A stretch of 64,000 nucleotides of DNA from positions 1,364,001 through 1,428,000 of the forward strand of contig NZ_CP107947.1 in assembly GCF_036059255.1 (NCBI RefSeq). The letters are read 5' to 3'. Both the position numbers and the translations under genes were made by a program. The DNA comes from Micromonospora sp. NBC_00389 (lineage in GTDB: Bacteria > Actinomycetota > Actinomycetes > Mycobacteriales > Micromonosporaceae). Under the pieces are notes generated by a model. The model did no database searches. It had not been told where the DNA came from and worked only from the letters and a program-made list of their open reading frames with translations. Positions 1 to 8,600 of the stretch are shown here, one piece after another; position 1 is the stretch's first letter; each line of letters begins with the position of its first letter.

Positions 1-333
1 CGTGCGAACGCGATCGACCGACGTTGCGCCAATGACCTTGTAAAGGTTCAACGCCAGGCGGACCACTGGCTGCCCTACTTGGCCCTGCTGGCAGACCAGC
101 TGGAACAGGGGGTCGTCGGTCTGGAGACAGCCCTTGGGACTGTGCGCAATACCGCGCTCCTGCTCATGAGTGTCTACGACGTCCTCAGCACGATCCGGTA
201 CCCGCGGAGTAAGCGGCGCGGCCACCCGTTCGCGCCAAAGGTGTTGGACCTCGCCGTTGACGTGAACCTACTCAAGCGGCCGATCAAGCGTCTGTTCGAT
301 CCGTCGGACGAAGTGGTCGACGTGCTGCTATGA
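1..333 (+). CDS. C-terminal part of an unrecognised protein
   Basis: The frame is open from the first base of the window to a TGA at 331-333, so this is the last 110 residues of a gene that starts to the left. I do not recognise the family. The visible part is helical in character and mixes charged and hydrophobic residues, with a basic stretch (YPRSKRRGHPF) before the end. No catalytic motif or membrane segment is obvious. The TTG at 79 is a possible internal start but has no convincing ribosome binding site, so a truncated reading is preferred. It sits at the left edge of the accessory island and may be an island or phage-type gene. Function unknown. Confidence 0.5.
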   Translation, partial: RANAIDRRCANDLVKVQRQADHWLPYLALLADQLEQGVVGLETALGTVRNTALLLMSVYDVLSTIRYPRSKRRGHPFAPKVLDLAVDVNLLKRPIKRLFDPSDEVVDVLL

Positions 334-522
334 CCGGCCGGGCGGGCGGCGTCGCTGCCAACCCGCTCGGCTGGCCGGGCCGAGGTCAGCTGCGCCGGGC
401 AGAAAGGCGGGCCGATCGTCGACAGGCCTTCGCGGATTGGTGAGGGCTACGCCGTTTAGCTTGGCGGGGCTGCACCAGCGCCGCCCGGCCCTGTTGCACT
501 CCGGGTCGCGGGCAGAACGGCG

Positions 523-554
523 CGAGGCCGGAGCGGAAGTCCGCTCCGGCCTCG
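523..554 (-). terminator. Strong hairpin after the permuted tRNA
   Basis: A perfect 15-bp inverted repeat (CGAGGCCGGAGCGGA and its complement) with a 2-base loop at 538-539. On the minus strand it starts about five bases after the end of the permuted tRNA 5' half. There is no T-tract, as is common for actinobacterial terminators. It could also protect the 3' end of the precursor RNA. Confidence 0.6.
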
Positions 555-558
555 GCAA

Positions 559-637
559 GACAAGTCGCCGCTCTGCCAATTGAGCTACATCCCCGCGATG
601 TGGAGATGACGGGGCTCGAACCCGCAACGCGCGACAT
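559..637 (-). tRNA. Circularly permuted tRNA gene, anticodon probably GUC
   Basis: Read on the minus strand, a 3' tRNA half comes first. It holds positions 37-38 at 637-636, the anticodon-stem strand GTCGC 635-631, variable loop 630-626, T arm GCGGG/TTCGAGC/CCCGT 625-609, acceptor CATCTCC 608-602 and discriminator A 601. A 6-nt linker (600-595) follows, then a 5' half: acceptor GGGGATG 594-588, T8 A9, D stem GCTC/GAGC with loop AATTGGCA 585-570, G26, anticodon-stem strand GCGAC 568-564, T32 T33 and GTC at 561-559. In permuted order the acceptor pairs 7/7 (one G-U) and the anticodon stem 5/5. Neither half has a normal partner on its other side. Joining 36 nt of the 5' half to 37 nt of the 3' half gives a canonical 73-nt tRNA broken between positions 36 and 37. 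CCA is not encoded. The anticodon depends on the exact junction: GTC from the 5' half, while the 3' half flank reads ATC. Discriminator A is not typical of tRNA-Asp, so identity is uncertain. Confidence 0.8.
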
Positions 638-665
638 GATCAGGAGCACCTCGGGTGCTAGAGCA

Positions 666-694
666 AGCTTAGCACGATGCCCGAAATCACCCAA
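666..694 (-). promoter_or_regulatory. Promoter-like sequence for the permuted tRNA
   Basis: On the minus strand a -35-like TTGGGT (694-689) is followed, after exactly 17 bases, by an extended -10 element TGC-TAAGCT (-10 at 671-666). Transcription would begin near 658-660, about 20 bases before the 3' half of the permuted tRNA, making it an independent small RNA unit. The -35 match is only three of six, so this is a prediction from motif and spacing. Confidence 0.45.
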
Positions 695-991
695 TCGCCT
701 GCTGCCCGCCGACGCCGCCAGCGAGGTCCTGCGCACCTTTCGTCAAGAGCAGCGGCGCAACCTGCTCGGCAGCCTCGAGCCGGACGGCCAGCACGCCGTG
801 TAGACCACTGACCGGGCCCCGGAGATCGCCAAGGCAACAGGTGGACGGCGGCTGGGCGACCGGTGGCAGCACGGTTGCCCACAGACCGAAGAACGAAGAG
901 GTCAAAACCCAAGGCGGAGCAACACCGATCAGCTAGATGGTCCTCGTCCAGTCGGACGCTGTTCGTGAGTTGCTCCGCCCGTTGCGGTGAG
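695..991. other. Non-coding stretch, nothing recognised
   Basis: Several overlapping frames are open here, but none has a credible start, sensible residue composition or conserved motif. The stretch lies between the permuted tRNA promoter and the 3' end of the next minus-strand gene. Confidence 0.4.
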
Positions 992-1870
992 CTAGCGGTC
1001 CACGCTGGATTGGATCCGCAGCGTGTGGCCGTTGAGGTGAAGGTCGTGGGCCTTACCTGCCGCCGTGGCGGTCACGCCCGGCAGGCCGATGGTCTCGTCG
1101 AGCAGCATGCTGATGAGGTCTTTGGGGTACGGGTAGCTGTCCCATTGCAGGTGCCATCGTCGGCCGGCTCCGACAAGGCGGCGGCCTCGGAAGTCGTGGA
1201 AACTGGTGGGTGTCGCCCGCTGGAGTGGGTCGGAGAACCAGTGGCCGATGGCCCAACGTCCGGCGATGTCGCGGGCGTCGAGGCGCATGGCTAGTGCTCG
1301 CAGAATCGCGGCGACCCCTTTGCTGGGGGAAGGGTTGAACTGCAGCATGTGTTGTTCTGTGGCGTGGAGGGGCACGTCTGGCGTCCACCATCGGTAGCCA
1401 TCGCCAGTGTCGCGGGTGTAGACCCCGAAGCGGGCGTCGTCGAAGACTCCTCGGTGCTGGTCGGTGACGGTCATGCGCGCGCCGGTGGGCAGGTGCACCA
1501 GCCGGTAGGTCTCGTTGCCGTCGACTTGGTTCAGTCTCAGCCCGGGCAGCCCTATGGCCCCTGTTTCTTCGCCGCTGGGAACGAGGTATCCGAGGACATT
1601 GGTGGGGCAGTCGGTCACCACGACGAGGTCGTCGATGCGGGGGGACATCGTGAGCGAGTAGTGGGTCAGGCGGCTGACGATCGAGGTGCCGGCGATCGCT
1701 CCGTCAAACAGGTAGGTCGCGAGAAGGGTGCGGAGCCGTTGTTGGGGGACGGTGCAACGGTCCAAGCCGAGGTCGCCGATGTGTCCGATGCCCTGCCGGG
1801 CTGCGGTGATGTGCTCGCCGGTGTAGGCCGCCCGGAGACGGGCATGGGCGGTGTGAGCTGTGTGAGGCAT
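992..1870 (-). CDS. Hypothetical island protein, 292 aa
   Basis: The ATG start is well supported by GGAGGG seven bases upstream. I do not recognise the family. The protein is soluble, with no signal peptide or membrane segment. The N-terminal quarter (MPHTAHTAHARLRAAYTGEH) is helical and His-rich. The remainder mixes strands and helices and includes an aromatic segment (GYRWWTPDVP) and a C-terminal LHLNGHTLRIQ. Lower third-position GC than the chromosome to the right fits an acquired gene. Similar orphan proteins are common in integrative elements and phages of high-GC Actinobacteria, but no role can be assigned. It is transcribed toward the permuted tRNA unit, with about 300 bases between them. 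Confidence 0.7.
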   Translation of the reverse strand: MPHTAHTAHARLRAAYTGEHITAARQGIGHIGDLGLDRCTVPQQRLRTLLATYLFDGAIAGTSIVSRLTHYSLTMSPRIDDLVVVTDCPTNVLGYLVPSGEETGAIGLPGLRLNQVDGNETYRLVHLPTGARMTVTDQHRGVFDDARFGVYTRDTGDGYRWWTPDVPLHATEQHMLQFNPSPSKGVAAILRALAMRLDARDIAGRWAIGHWFSDPLQRATPTSFHDFRGRRLVGAGRRWHLQWDSYPYPKDLISMLLDETIGLPGVTATAAGKAHDLHLNGHTLRIQSSVDR

Positions 1871-2278
1871 GCGTGACCCTCCGCGCTGCCCGGCCAGCGG
1901 TTGTCACACAAGTTCGGTCTATGACGAAGTTGGCTTGCTGGCGGAGCGGGCGTGGCACACCCTTGGTCGGAGCGCTTGCCAGGTCCGGGGGTGGCCTGCG
2001 CTACTTCCAGCCCTCCGCGGCCGGATCATTTCCAGGCTAGCAGGCTTGCTCGATCCCCGAACGTGGCGATGCTTCTGGCGGCTACGTCCGCCAAGGCGTT
2101 CGGACGTTCGCCAACGCCAGTGATTGGCGTAATCCCCCAGAAGCGGATGTGTTGGTGCTCGCCCGGACGGGCTGAGCACGAGAGGGCGGGGCGGCCCCGA
2201 CGGTGGGCTCCTTTGCTGAACCGCCTCTACGCGGTGCCGAGCGAGCGCAACGGCTTGAGCTGGTCGCGCCGCGCCTAC
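1871..2278. other. Intergenic stretch, promoter of the preceding gene
   Basis: About 400 bases between two minus-strand genes. The part nearest 1870 must hold the promoter and ribosome binding site of the 292-aa protein. I see no RNA gene, repeat or convincing small ORF in the rest. Confidence 0.4.
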
Positions 2279-3166
2279 CTAGTCGCCAGGATTGGTTACG
2301 ACCCAGTCGAGAAGATTCGCGTAGGCAGTGATCGCGGCATACACGTCCTCGCGTAGTCCGGCCATGGTGATCAGTTGGGATCCGCAGGTTCGGCGGTCTA
2401 CGAGGCGCCACTCCACTCGCTGGGTTTTCCCTGGTCCGTCGGGTCGCGACCGGGCCTCGCCGACGACTCGGGTGATGTTCCCGTGTGCCAACTCGTTCCG
2501 ACGCCGCACGACGGCCCACAACTCCTCCCGCGGGAAGCTGCGGTTCGCTTCCGAGGATGGACGACTCGCCAGAAGCGACTCAACACGATGAAGTCGTTTG
2601 CCAATCATCCACTGGTCGAGCTCGTTTCGACGTGTCTCGAGATCATCTGGTTTCTCCAGATGCAGGATCACGTCGCCAAGGAGGTCCTCCAGGACGGTGC
2701 TCTGCGTGATGACGAGACCTCTCCGTTGATCAATCTCGCTGCGCTCGGCGACTTCTTCCCAGTCAAGGTCGACCTCGTCGTGAAATGACAGGAGAAGGTC
2801 ATAGCTTGAGAAGACGTTCAAGGGTTCGTCCGAGTCGTCGCCGAACGACACCTCGATCACGTCAACGGACAGTTGCTCCATGATCCGAACGTTGTTGTCG
2901 TCCAGCATGCCGGCGTAGGCCCAGTCGACGGTGTACGAACAGGCCAGGCCGGGATAGTCCGGCGTCCGGAAGGCGCAGCGCCAACCGCTGACTTCTGGAA
3001 CTAGGTCCGAGCTCTTGCGTCGGACGTCGCCGTGACGGGGGCACCTGATGTGTGTGGCGACCGGAGCAGCCTGCCAGCGACGAAGTAGCGCGACCTGCCC
3101 AGGGCTGAACGGCGCGTAGACCTTTGGCGTGTCGGTTGGAAGTTCCAGCGCGATTCGGAGCGCCAC
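2279..3166 (-). CDS. HEPN-motif protein with zinc-ribbon-like N-terminus
   Basis: A 295-residue protein with a GTG start and GGAG seven bases upstream. Around residues 222-229 it has RRNELAHG, which fits the R-N-x3-H signature (R-x4-6-H) of HEPN ribonucleases. Such domains act in toxin-antitoxin, abortive infection and RNA-targeting defence systems, usually as dimers. The N-terminal third holds Cys and His residues (CPRHGD, then WRCAF and GLACSY) that could bind a metal. The middle is acidic (FGDDSDEPL, DLDWEEVAERSEID). The position between an orphan gene and a CoiA-like nuclease, inside an island with other defence-like genes, suggests RNA cleavage on infection. The HEPN call rests on one motif plus helical context, so it is likely but not certain. 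Confidence 0.6.
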   Translation of the reverse strand: MALRIALELPTDTPKVYAPFSPGQVALLRRWQAAPVATHIRCPRHGDVRRKSSDLVPEVSGWRCAFRTPDYPGLACSYTVDWAYAGMLDDNNVRIMEQLSVDVIEVSFGDDSDEPLNVFSSYDLLLSFHDEVDLDWEEVAERSEIDQRRGLVITQSTVLEDLLGDVILHLEKPDDLETRRNELDQWMIGKRLHRVESLLASRPSSEANRSFPREELWAVVRRRNELAHGNITRVVGEARSRPDGPGKTQRVEWRLVDRRTCGSQLITMAGLREDVYAAITAYANLLDWVVTNPGD

Positions 3167-3359
3167 TCGATGTCTCCACTACCTGTCTCGGAAGGACGCG
3201 TCGGTGTGGACGAATGCGTCACGCCCCTATCCTGCCGTAGCGCCACCACCGTGGTCAGCCGTGACTACGGGGTTCTCGGGCCGCTGGTGAGGACCGGGAC
3301 TGCGACCGGCCAGGTCTCGGGCGCCGGGGACCTGGCGCGTACGTCGGATGGAATCCGAT

Positions 3360-4748
3360 CTAGATCAGCGACATCTGCTCGTGGTCGGGGAGGTCGAAGT
3401 GCACGACACGGGTGGGGTCAATGGCGCCGGTGGCGGCGAGTTGTTGGGCTTCCCGGGCGTTACGCACGTAAACCGGGACCGCAGGGGGCAGCCGATGCAG
3501 TGATGCAGGGCTGGGCCGGAGTACCCCGTGTAGCCGCAGGCGAACGCGAATCGCGATGCCGTAGGCGCGGTCTGGGGTGGGGCCTTGGGCATCGAACTCG
3601 GGGCGGGCGGCGTGCGTCTTCCACAGCAGATCCGCGACGGCCTCGCGGAATTCGTGGATCTGCTCGGCAGACAACTCCCCCCACCATCGGTCCGCGGCCA
3701 GTCGCTCGTCCTGCTCCTGGCGCAGCCGCTGCTGCTCAGCGGCGCGTTCCTGTGCCTGCCGCTGCTCCTCCTCGACTTCTCGTCGCTGGCGTGCCTGTTC
3801 GGCTTCGGCTGCCCACATGCGCAGTTGCTCATCTCGCCGGGCGGCCTCCTCCGCTGCCCTGATCTCGCGTTGCCGTTGCTCGTCTTTGCGTCGGGCCTCG
3901 GCTTCTGCTTCGGCTCGCTGCTCGGCCTGGCGTTGCTGCTCTTCGCGTTGGCGCTTGCGTGCCTCCTGGCGCTGCCGCATCGCCTCGTGCCGAGTCTCGC
4001 TATCAATGTGCGGGCTGGAGGTCCAGACCAGGCGCCGCCGACGGTAGAGGTCGTCGGCGGCGAACCACACCCGCCGGTATCGGGGGCGGACCTCGTGCAC
4101 GAGGGGCTGCCCTCGCGACGCCCAGCGGACGAAGGCGGTCAGCTCCAGCGTGTCGACGGCGCCCCAGGCGCCGCGGTCAAAGTCGAACGCTGACGGACCC
4201 TCCACGACGGTCCAGGGCCGGCCCTGCGTGGGTTCGCGGACCCGGATCGACGGCACGTGTCCCATCCACGGGGCCTGCGCTGCCGGACTGACCCAGCACA
4301 CGCCGACACCGGCGGCGCGGTATCGCTCGGTGCGCTCCTGGATGTCCTCGATGGTGATGGGCGACAGTTGGGCCTCCCAGGCGATGCGTCGGGTGCCGTC
4401 GTGCGAGGAGGCGAGGACATCGGCGCGCCATGAGCCATCCGGGGAGCGGACCTCCAGCTCGGCGTGCCAATCAGCGGCCCGTACGGCGGTAGCCAGTTCC
4501 AGCTTGAGGAGGTGATGCTCCAGGGACTCGTTCAACCAGGCGCAGTCGGTGAGGCGTCCGGGGTCATGGGCGAAGTACCGCAGCCCCCGAGCGGACACCT
4601 TGGCATGAACCCCATGCCCGCACTCCGGACACCGCAACGCCACCCGCGGCCGAATCCTGTGCACCGCCGACCAGGTCAGACCACAGCCGAGGTCGGGCAA
4701 GGTGGCGTCGATGCGGCCCACCTCGGGATGAATCGCCGCGAAGGCCAA
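3360..4748 (-). CDS. CoiA-like nuclease with long coiled coil
   Basis: Resembles the competence protein CoiA-like family. From the TTG start proposed here (462 aa), residues 37-46 form a zinc-type RCPECGHGVH. ESLEHHLLK follows (E74-E77), then WRADVLAS (D110) and WEAQLSPI (E125, Q127). Together these match the E...D...ExQ active site of the restriction-endonuclease fold. Residues about 245-385 are an uninterrupted, highly charged Arg/Glu/Gln coiled coil. A small beta-rich C-terminal domain ends with LPDHEQMSLI. The start is uncertain: the frame is open to 5033 and GTG 4793 is an alternative. TTG 4748 is preferred because the conserved part begins right there (LAFAAIHPEVGR). A short ORF at 4750-4806 ends one base before it and could couple translation. 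Role probably DNA cleavage in mobile-element biology or defence. Confidence 0.7.
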   Translation of the reverse strand: MAFAAIHPEVGRIDATLPDLGCGLTWSAVHRIRPRVALRCPECGHGVHAKVSARGLRYFAHDPGRLTDCAWLNESLEHHLLKLELATAVRAADWHAELEVRSPDGSWRADVLASSHDGTRRIAWEAQLSPITIEDIQERTERYRAAGVGVCWVSPAAQAPWMGHVPSIRVREPTQGRPWTVVEGPSAFDFDRGAWGAVDTLELTAFVRWASRGQPLVHEVRPRYRRVWFAADDLYRRRRLVWTSSPHIDSETRHEAMRQRQEARKRQREEQQRQAEQRAEAEAEARRKDEQRQREIRAAEEAARRDEQLRMWAAEAEQARQRREVEEEQRQAQERAAEQQRLRQEQDERLAADRWWGELSAEQIHEFREAVADLLWKTHAARPEFDAQGPTPDRAYGIAIRVRLRLHGVLRPSPASLHRLPPAVPVYVRNAREAQQLAATGAIDPTRVVHFDLPDHEQMSLI

Positions 4749-4914
4749 CTCACCGCCGCCGCCGTCTAAACGTGCCGCGGACAACCCGGCCACCGTTGGT
4801 GACCATGCGGATCTCGCCCACGCGCACCTCTCACCGATGGTCGCGGAAACGCATATACGTCGAGCATGGCAGAGCGGTACGACAACATCACTGCTCGTAC
4901 CTGTCCCCCAGTGG

Positions 4915-5178
4915 TCAGTCGAAGACCTGGTTGACCGTGACTCGGATGCGCTCGGGGTAGCTGTCGACGATGAGCCACCAGTGATCGTCGTAAGGCACCT
5001 CCAGGACCACGGGAGTGAGGTCGTAGAAGCCACCGAAGAACTCGTACTCGTCGCCGTCGACGTACGCCTGATACTCGTCGCCGTCCATCAGGCAGACCCT
5101 GGCGGTCGAGCCGCGCAACCCGATCTCGAACACCGCGCCAGTGGCGCACTCACCAAGGTCCCAGTAGAGGTGATCCAC
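4915..5178 (-). CDS. DUF1883-domain small protein
   Basis: 87 residues matching the DUF1883 pattern: VCLMDGDEYQAYVDG, then YEFFGGFYDLTPVVLEVP and HWWLIVDSYP. These correspond to the conserved LMD-x-Y, GGF, PV-x-L-x-VP and HW-x-x-VID positions of the family. The domain is a compact beta sandwich with no assigned function, found alone or fused to TIR and other effector domains. It lies upstream of the CoiA-like nuclease on the same strand, about 165 bases away, and may be co-transcribed with it. Its acidic, aromatic composition would suit a binding or inhibitory partner. That is inference. Confidence 0.75.
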   Translation of the reverse strand: MDHLYWDLGECATGAVFEIGLRGSTARVCLMDGDEYQAYVDGDEYEFFGGFYDLTPVVLEVPYDDHWWLIVDSYPERIRVTVNQVFD

Positions 5179-5671
5179 ACACTATGTGTAGTGGATGATG
5201 ACGCCCCGTAGAAAGCCCTACCGGGCGTGGTCTTGTCCGCTCCGCAACCCACGGCCGCTCGCGGGGTGCCTGCCGAGTTGATGCCGATGGTCAACACTTC
5301 TCGGCAGGTCACCACCGGCGGCAGTGTTCTCGACTAACGGGTCACCAGTCGTCCATGAAGATGAAGCTGATGTCGCCGCCGTAGACCGTCCGGTGCACCG
5401 CGTCGTCGACTACGGCCTGTTCGCGATCGGCCCGGCTCAGCACCGCCCGATCGACGCCGCTCTGCACGTCGACACCGCGAACCTGGCATCGGAACCGGAC
5501 CACCCTTCAGCGGACCAAGAAATGTGGTTGTCCACCGACTCCCTCTGCGACGTCGGGCCCTCGCGGGCATCCCCGACGAGATCGTGCGCTCTGCGCAGCG
5601 TCGCCTGCTGGCCGGGGCTGATGCTCACAAGCTTCGTCGGCGCTCGCCGCGCGAGCAGCGGCCGTCGGCGC
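5179..5671. other. Intergenic stretch with no secure gene
   Basis: Nearly 500 bases between the DUF1883 gene and the 3' end of the large STAND gene. It should contain the DUF1883 promoter. The only ORF with natural-looking composition is the 53-codon frame at 5342-5503 listed separately. No repeat or RNA gene is seen. Confidence 0.4.
5342..5503 (-). CDS. Possible small ORF, 53 aa
   Basis: A short frame from GTG 5503 to TGA, ending in GGDISFIFMDDW. The composition is protein-like (hydrophobic strand, acidic tail, regular spacing), unlike the surrounding shadow frames. However, there is no ribosome binding site at a proper distance, and an in-frame TGA lies two codons before the GTG. It could be a real small island protein or the remnant C-terminus of a longer decayed gene. 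No homologue comes to mind. Confidence 0.22.
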   Translation of the reverse strand: MVRFRCQVRGVDVQSGVDRAVLSRADREQAVVDDAVHRTVYGGDISFIFMDDW

Positions 5672-8600
5672 CTATGGCTCCCGATAGGGATAACGGGGAT
5701 AGGGCAGACCGAACCACTCCGCGAACGGTGGATATTCGCTGACTGCCGTGCCCACCTCGGGGGTGGGCTCAGGGGCACGCCACGGCGCTGCGGTTCGCCC
5801 ATCAGGCTCTAGCCCGTAGCGGCGCAATTGCTCCACCTCGGTCCCTTTCAAGCTGAACTGGAGATCGATGAGGTCAGCACCTGCCAGGCACGCGTCACGA
5901 AGCACCCGTTCGGCCTCCTTCGCGCGCCCGTCCTTCTCGAGTACATCGGCCAGCGTCGACAACACTTCCGTCGATGGTTGCGCCACGCCACGCAGTAGTT
6001 GTTCCGCCTCAGCAGTGCGCCCGGTTTCGGCGAGCATGCGGGCCAGTTCGACGAGTACGTGCAGGTCCTCAGCAGCTGTCTGGCGAAGGAGCGCCTCGGC
6101 CTGCTCGGGCTGACCGGCTTGCCGGAGGAGATGCCCGAGCCGAACCGGCGCCTGGGGTTTGCCAGCGGCGGTCAACCGCCGAAGCACCTCGTTCGCCTCG
6201 TCGTGATGCCCGAGGTGCATGAGTTGGCCGGCAACGTCGAGAAGGACTTCCTGGTCGTCGGTGGCCGCCCGCTGCCGTAGGACATCCGCCGCGTCCTCAG
6301 TCTTGCCTAGGCGGTCTAGCATGTTGGGCAGCAGCAGATTCGCGTGCTCGTCGCCTGCGTCGGCGGCCCGCCGCAGCCAGCTTTCGCCTTCTTCGAAGAG
6401 TTCCGGATCGTCGTCAAATTCGATGCCGTCGTCGATGAGCAGCCCGGCGAGCCGCTGCATGGCCCAGGCATGACCGTCTTCGGCCGCGTGTCGCAACAAT
6501 TCGTCCACTCCGCGCCACTGGTCGGCCTCGATCAGTAGTTCGACGCACTGCTCCAGGGCATCAGCGGGGATCCTGTGGACAATGGTCGAGAGTAATGTCC
6601 GGCTCTCCTCTGCGCGGCCGAGGTCATCCATGAGGCCGGCGAGCAGAATCGCGGCGATCGGGCTGCCCTTGGCGGTCTGCTGGTGCAGCAGGGGTTCCAG
6701 ATCGCCTTGCTGGTCCTGCTCGTACAGCACGTTTGCCAGCACGACGAGCGCGGGAGGATCGCCTTGTTCTGCGCGGCCCGTCAACAAGGCGCGGGCCTCG
6801 TCGCTGCGTCCGCTGTCGGTGAGCAGGTCCACGAGCCGAACAAGAGCGTCAAGATCGTCACGGTTCTCGACGAGCTGTCGCAGGTGCCGCTCGGCGTCGG
6901 CGGGGTCTTCGTGCACCTCCTGACCCGAGGTCGCGTCCCACACGTACCGCTGGGCGAGCGATTGAATGGCGCTCTCATGGCCGAGTTCGGCCGCTCGCCT
7001 TACCCAGGGGTCGCTCTCGTCGTGCCGGTCGAGTCTGCTGAGAAGCACGCCGATGGCCATGGCCGCGCCAGGTGAGCCCTGGTTGGCCGGCGACGCGCAG
7101 AGTGTGACCGCATCGCGGTAGAGATGGCGATCCTCGGCTTCCCTGGCCAGGCGTAGCTGGTCCTCAAGCGGGCCCGGATCGGCGAGCAGGACGGCCCACA
7201 ACTGTGGGGGCAGCGGATACATGTCTTGCTCGGGACGCAGGTGCTGAAGGAGATAGTCGGCGAGCACGTAGCCGTCGGGCTCGCCGAGATCGGACTGAGA
7301 CCGCACCGGCGTCAGCGGAGCGATGACACCCTTGACCATCCGGGTGACGTAGGCGATGGCCGCGGCGAACCAAGGTGCCGTACGGGCCCGTTGCTGTTCG
7401 TCGAGATAACCTGCCGCCGCGTGTTCGAGCATGGTCGCAGACAGCGGAGCGGCGCGACCGGCGGCGCGGGCATCGGCTGCGGCAAGCATGAGCGCTCGGG
7501 CGTACGGATCGGCATCCCGGTAGGCGGCGATAAGGTCCGGGCCGGCTGCCAGTGCCTGAGTAATCCGGTTCGAGGATCCGGCGGTCGCGATGGCGTCGCG
7601 AAGGCGTGGATCGGAGCGCGACCGGGCCACGTCGACATCGGCGGGTAGGAATGTCGGCGGTACGTCAATGCGGACTGCTCGGGCCAGCAGTGTTCGAACC
7701 TCATGGTATGGATCGGCGCCGTCCGCGTCCGGCTGCGTGGTGAAGCGTTGCCAGTACTGCGGCCACAGGGTGCCGATCACGACCACAGGCGCGTTCGAGC
7801 GCAGCAACTCCATCACGGCGACGGCCGCCGCCTCGCGATGGGGAGAGCTGAAATATCGCTGCGCCTCGTCGAGCCAGATCACTGAGGGTGGACCCGCCGG
7901 CCGCTCCGACAACGCGAGCGCGGTGGTGGGGAACTCCAGCGCCCAGTCCGGCAGGCACGCCAGGACCGCCTCGTATGCGGTGCGCGTCTTCCCGGTTGAT
8001 GACCCACCGACTAGGACGACGAGCACGCCGTTCATGGGCATGGGGTGCAACAGCCGACGAAGCTTCGCGTCATGGCTTCGACCCACGTAGTCCGGTAGCG
8101 TCGTCGCGACCTGCTCCGCCGGGCTGATCGACCGGTGCACGCCCAGGTCGAAGGGCTCCCAGTCGACTACCCGGCGCTCTGGCGCTACGGTCGCGCGCCG
8201 CCGCTCACGCAGGGCTTCGTTGACATCATTGATGGTGTCCATGGCCTGAGCCAGAACATCCCCGGGCGTAAGGAATTCCGCGAAACGTCGGCTGATCCCG
8301 GGATAGGCGTCCAGGTAGGCGGACAACTGATTGGCGTCCCACAAGGCCCAGCCTTTAAGGCCAAGGCGCTGCGCGTATTCGCTGAGGAGGTCGTTGACAC
8401 GGTCGATGCCGCCGCGCCCCGCGACGCTGGTCAAGCGAACGTTCGTGGCGACGATCAAGTACTGCGGCATTCGGCCGTCGGTGACGCGCCGCCGTCGCGG
8501 CTCAAGCCATTGGTTCAATTCGCTGGTGAGGGTCCGGCGCAACCATTGGGCATCGGGAACACCGTCAGCAATTTGGCGACACTTCGCCTGCAGGACACCG

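Noticed and set aside
559..637. Two separate degenerate tRNAs in an array instead of one permuted tRNA
   Set aside because: Each half lacks its normal partner nearby, yet the halves complement each other in both acceptor (7/7) and anticodon (5/5) stems and add up to exactly 73 nt.
4749..5033. N-terminal extension of the CoiA-like protein to 5033
   Set aside because: Overlaps the DUF1883 gene in another frame and has shadow-like Ser/Thr/Arg composition.
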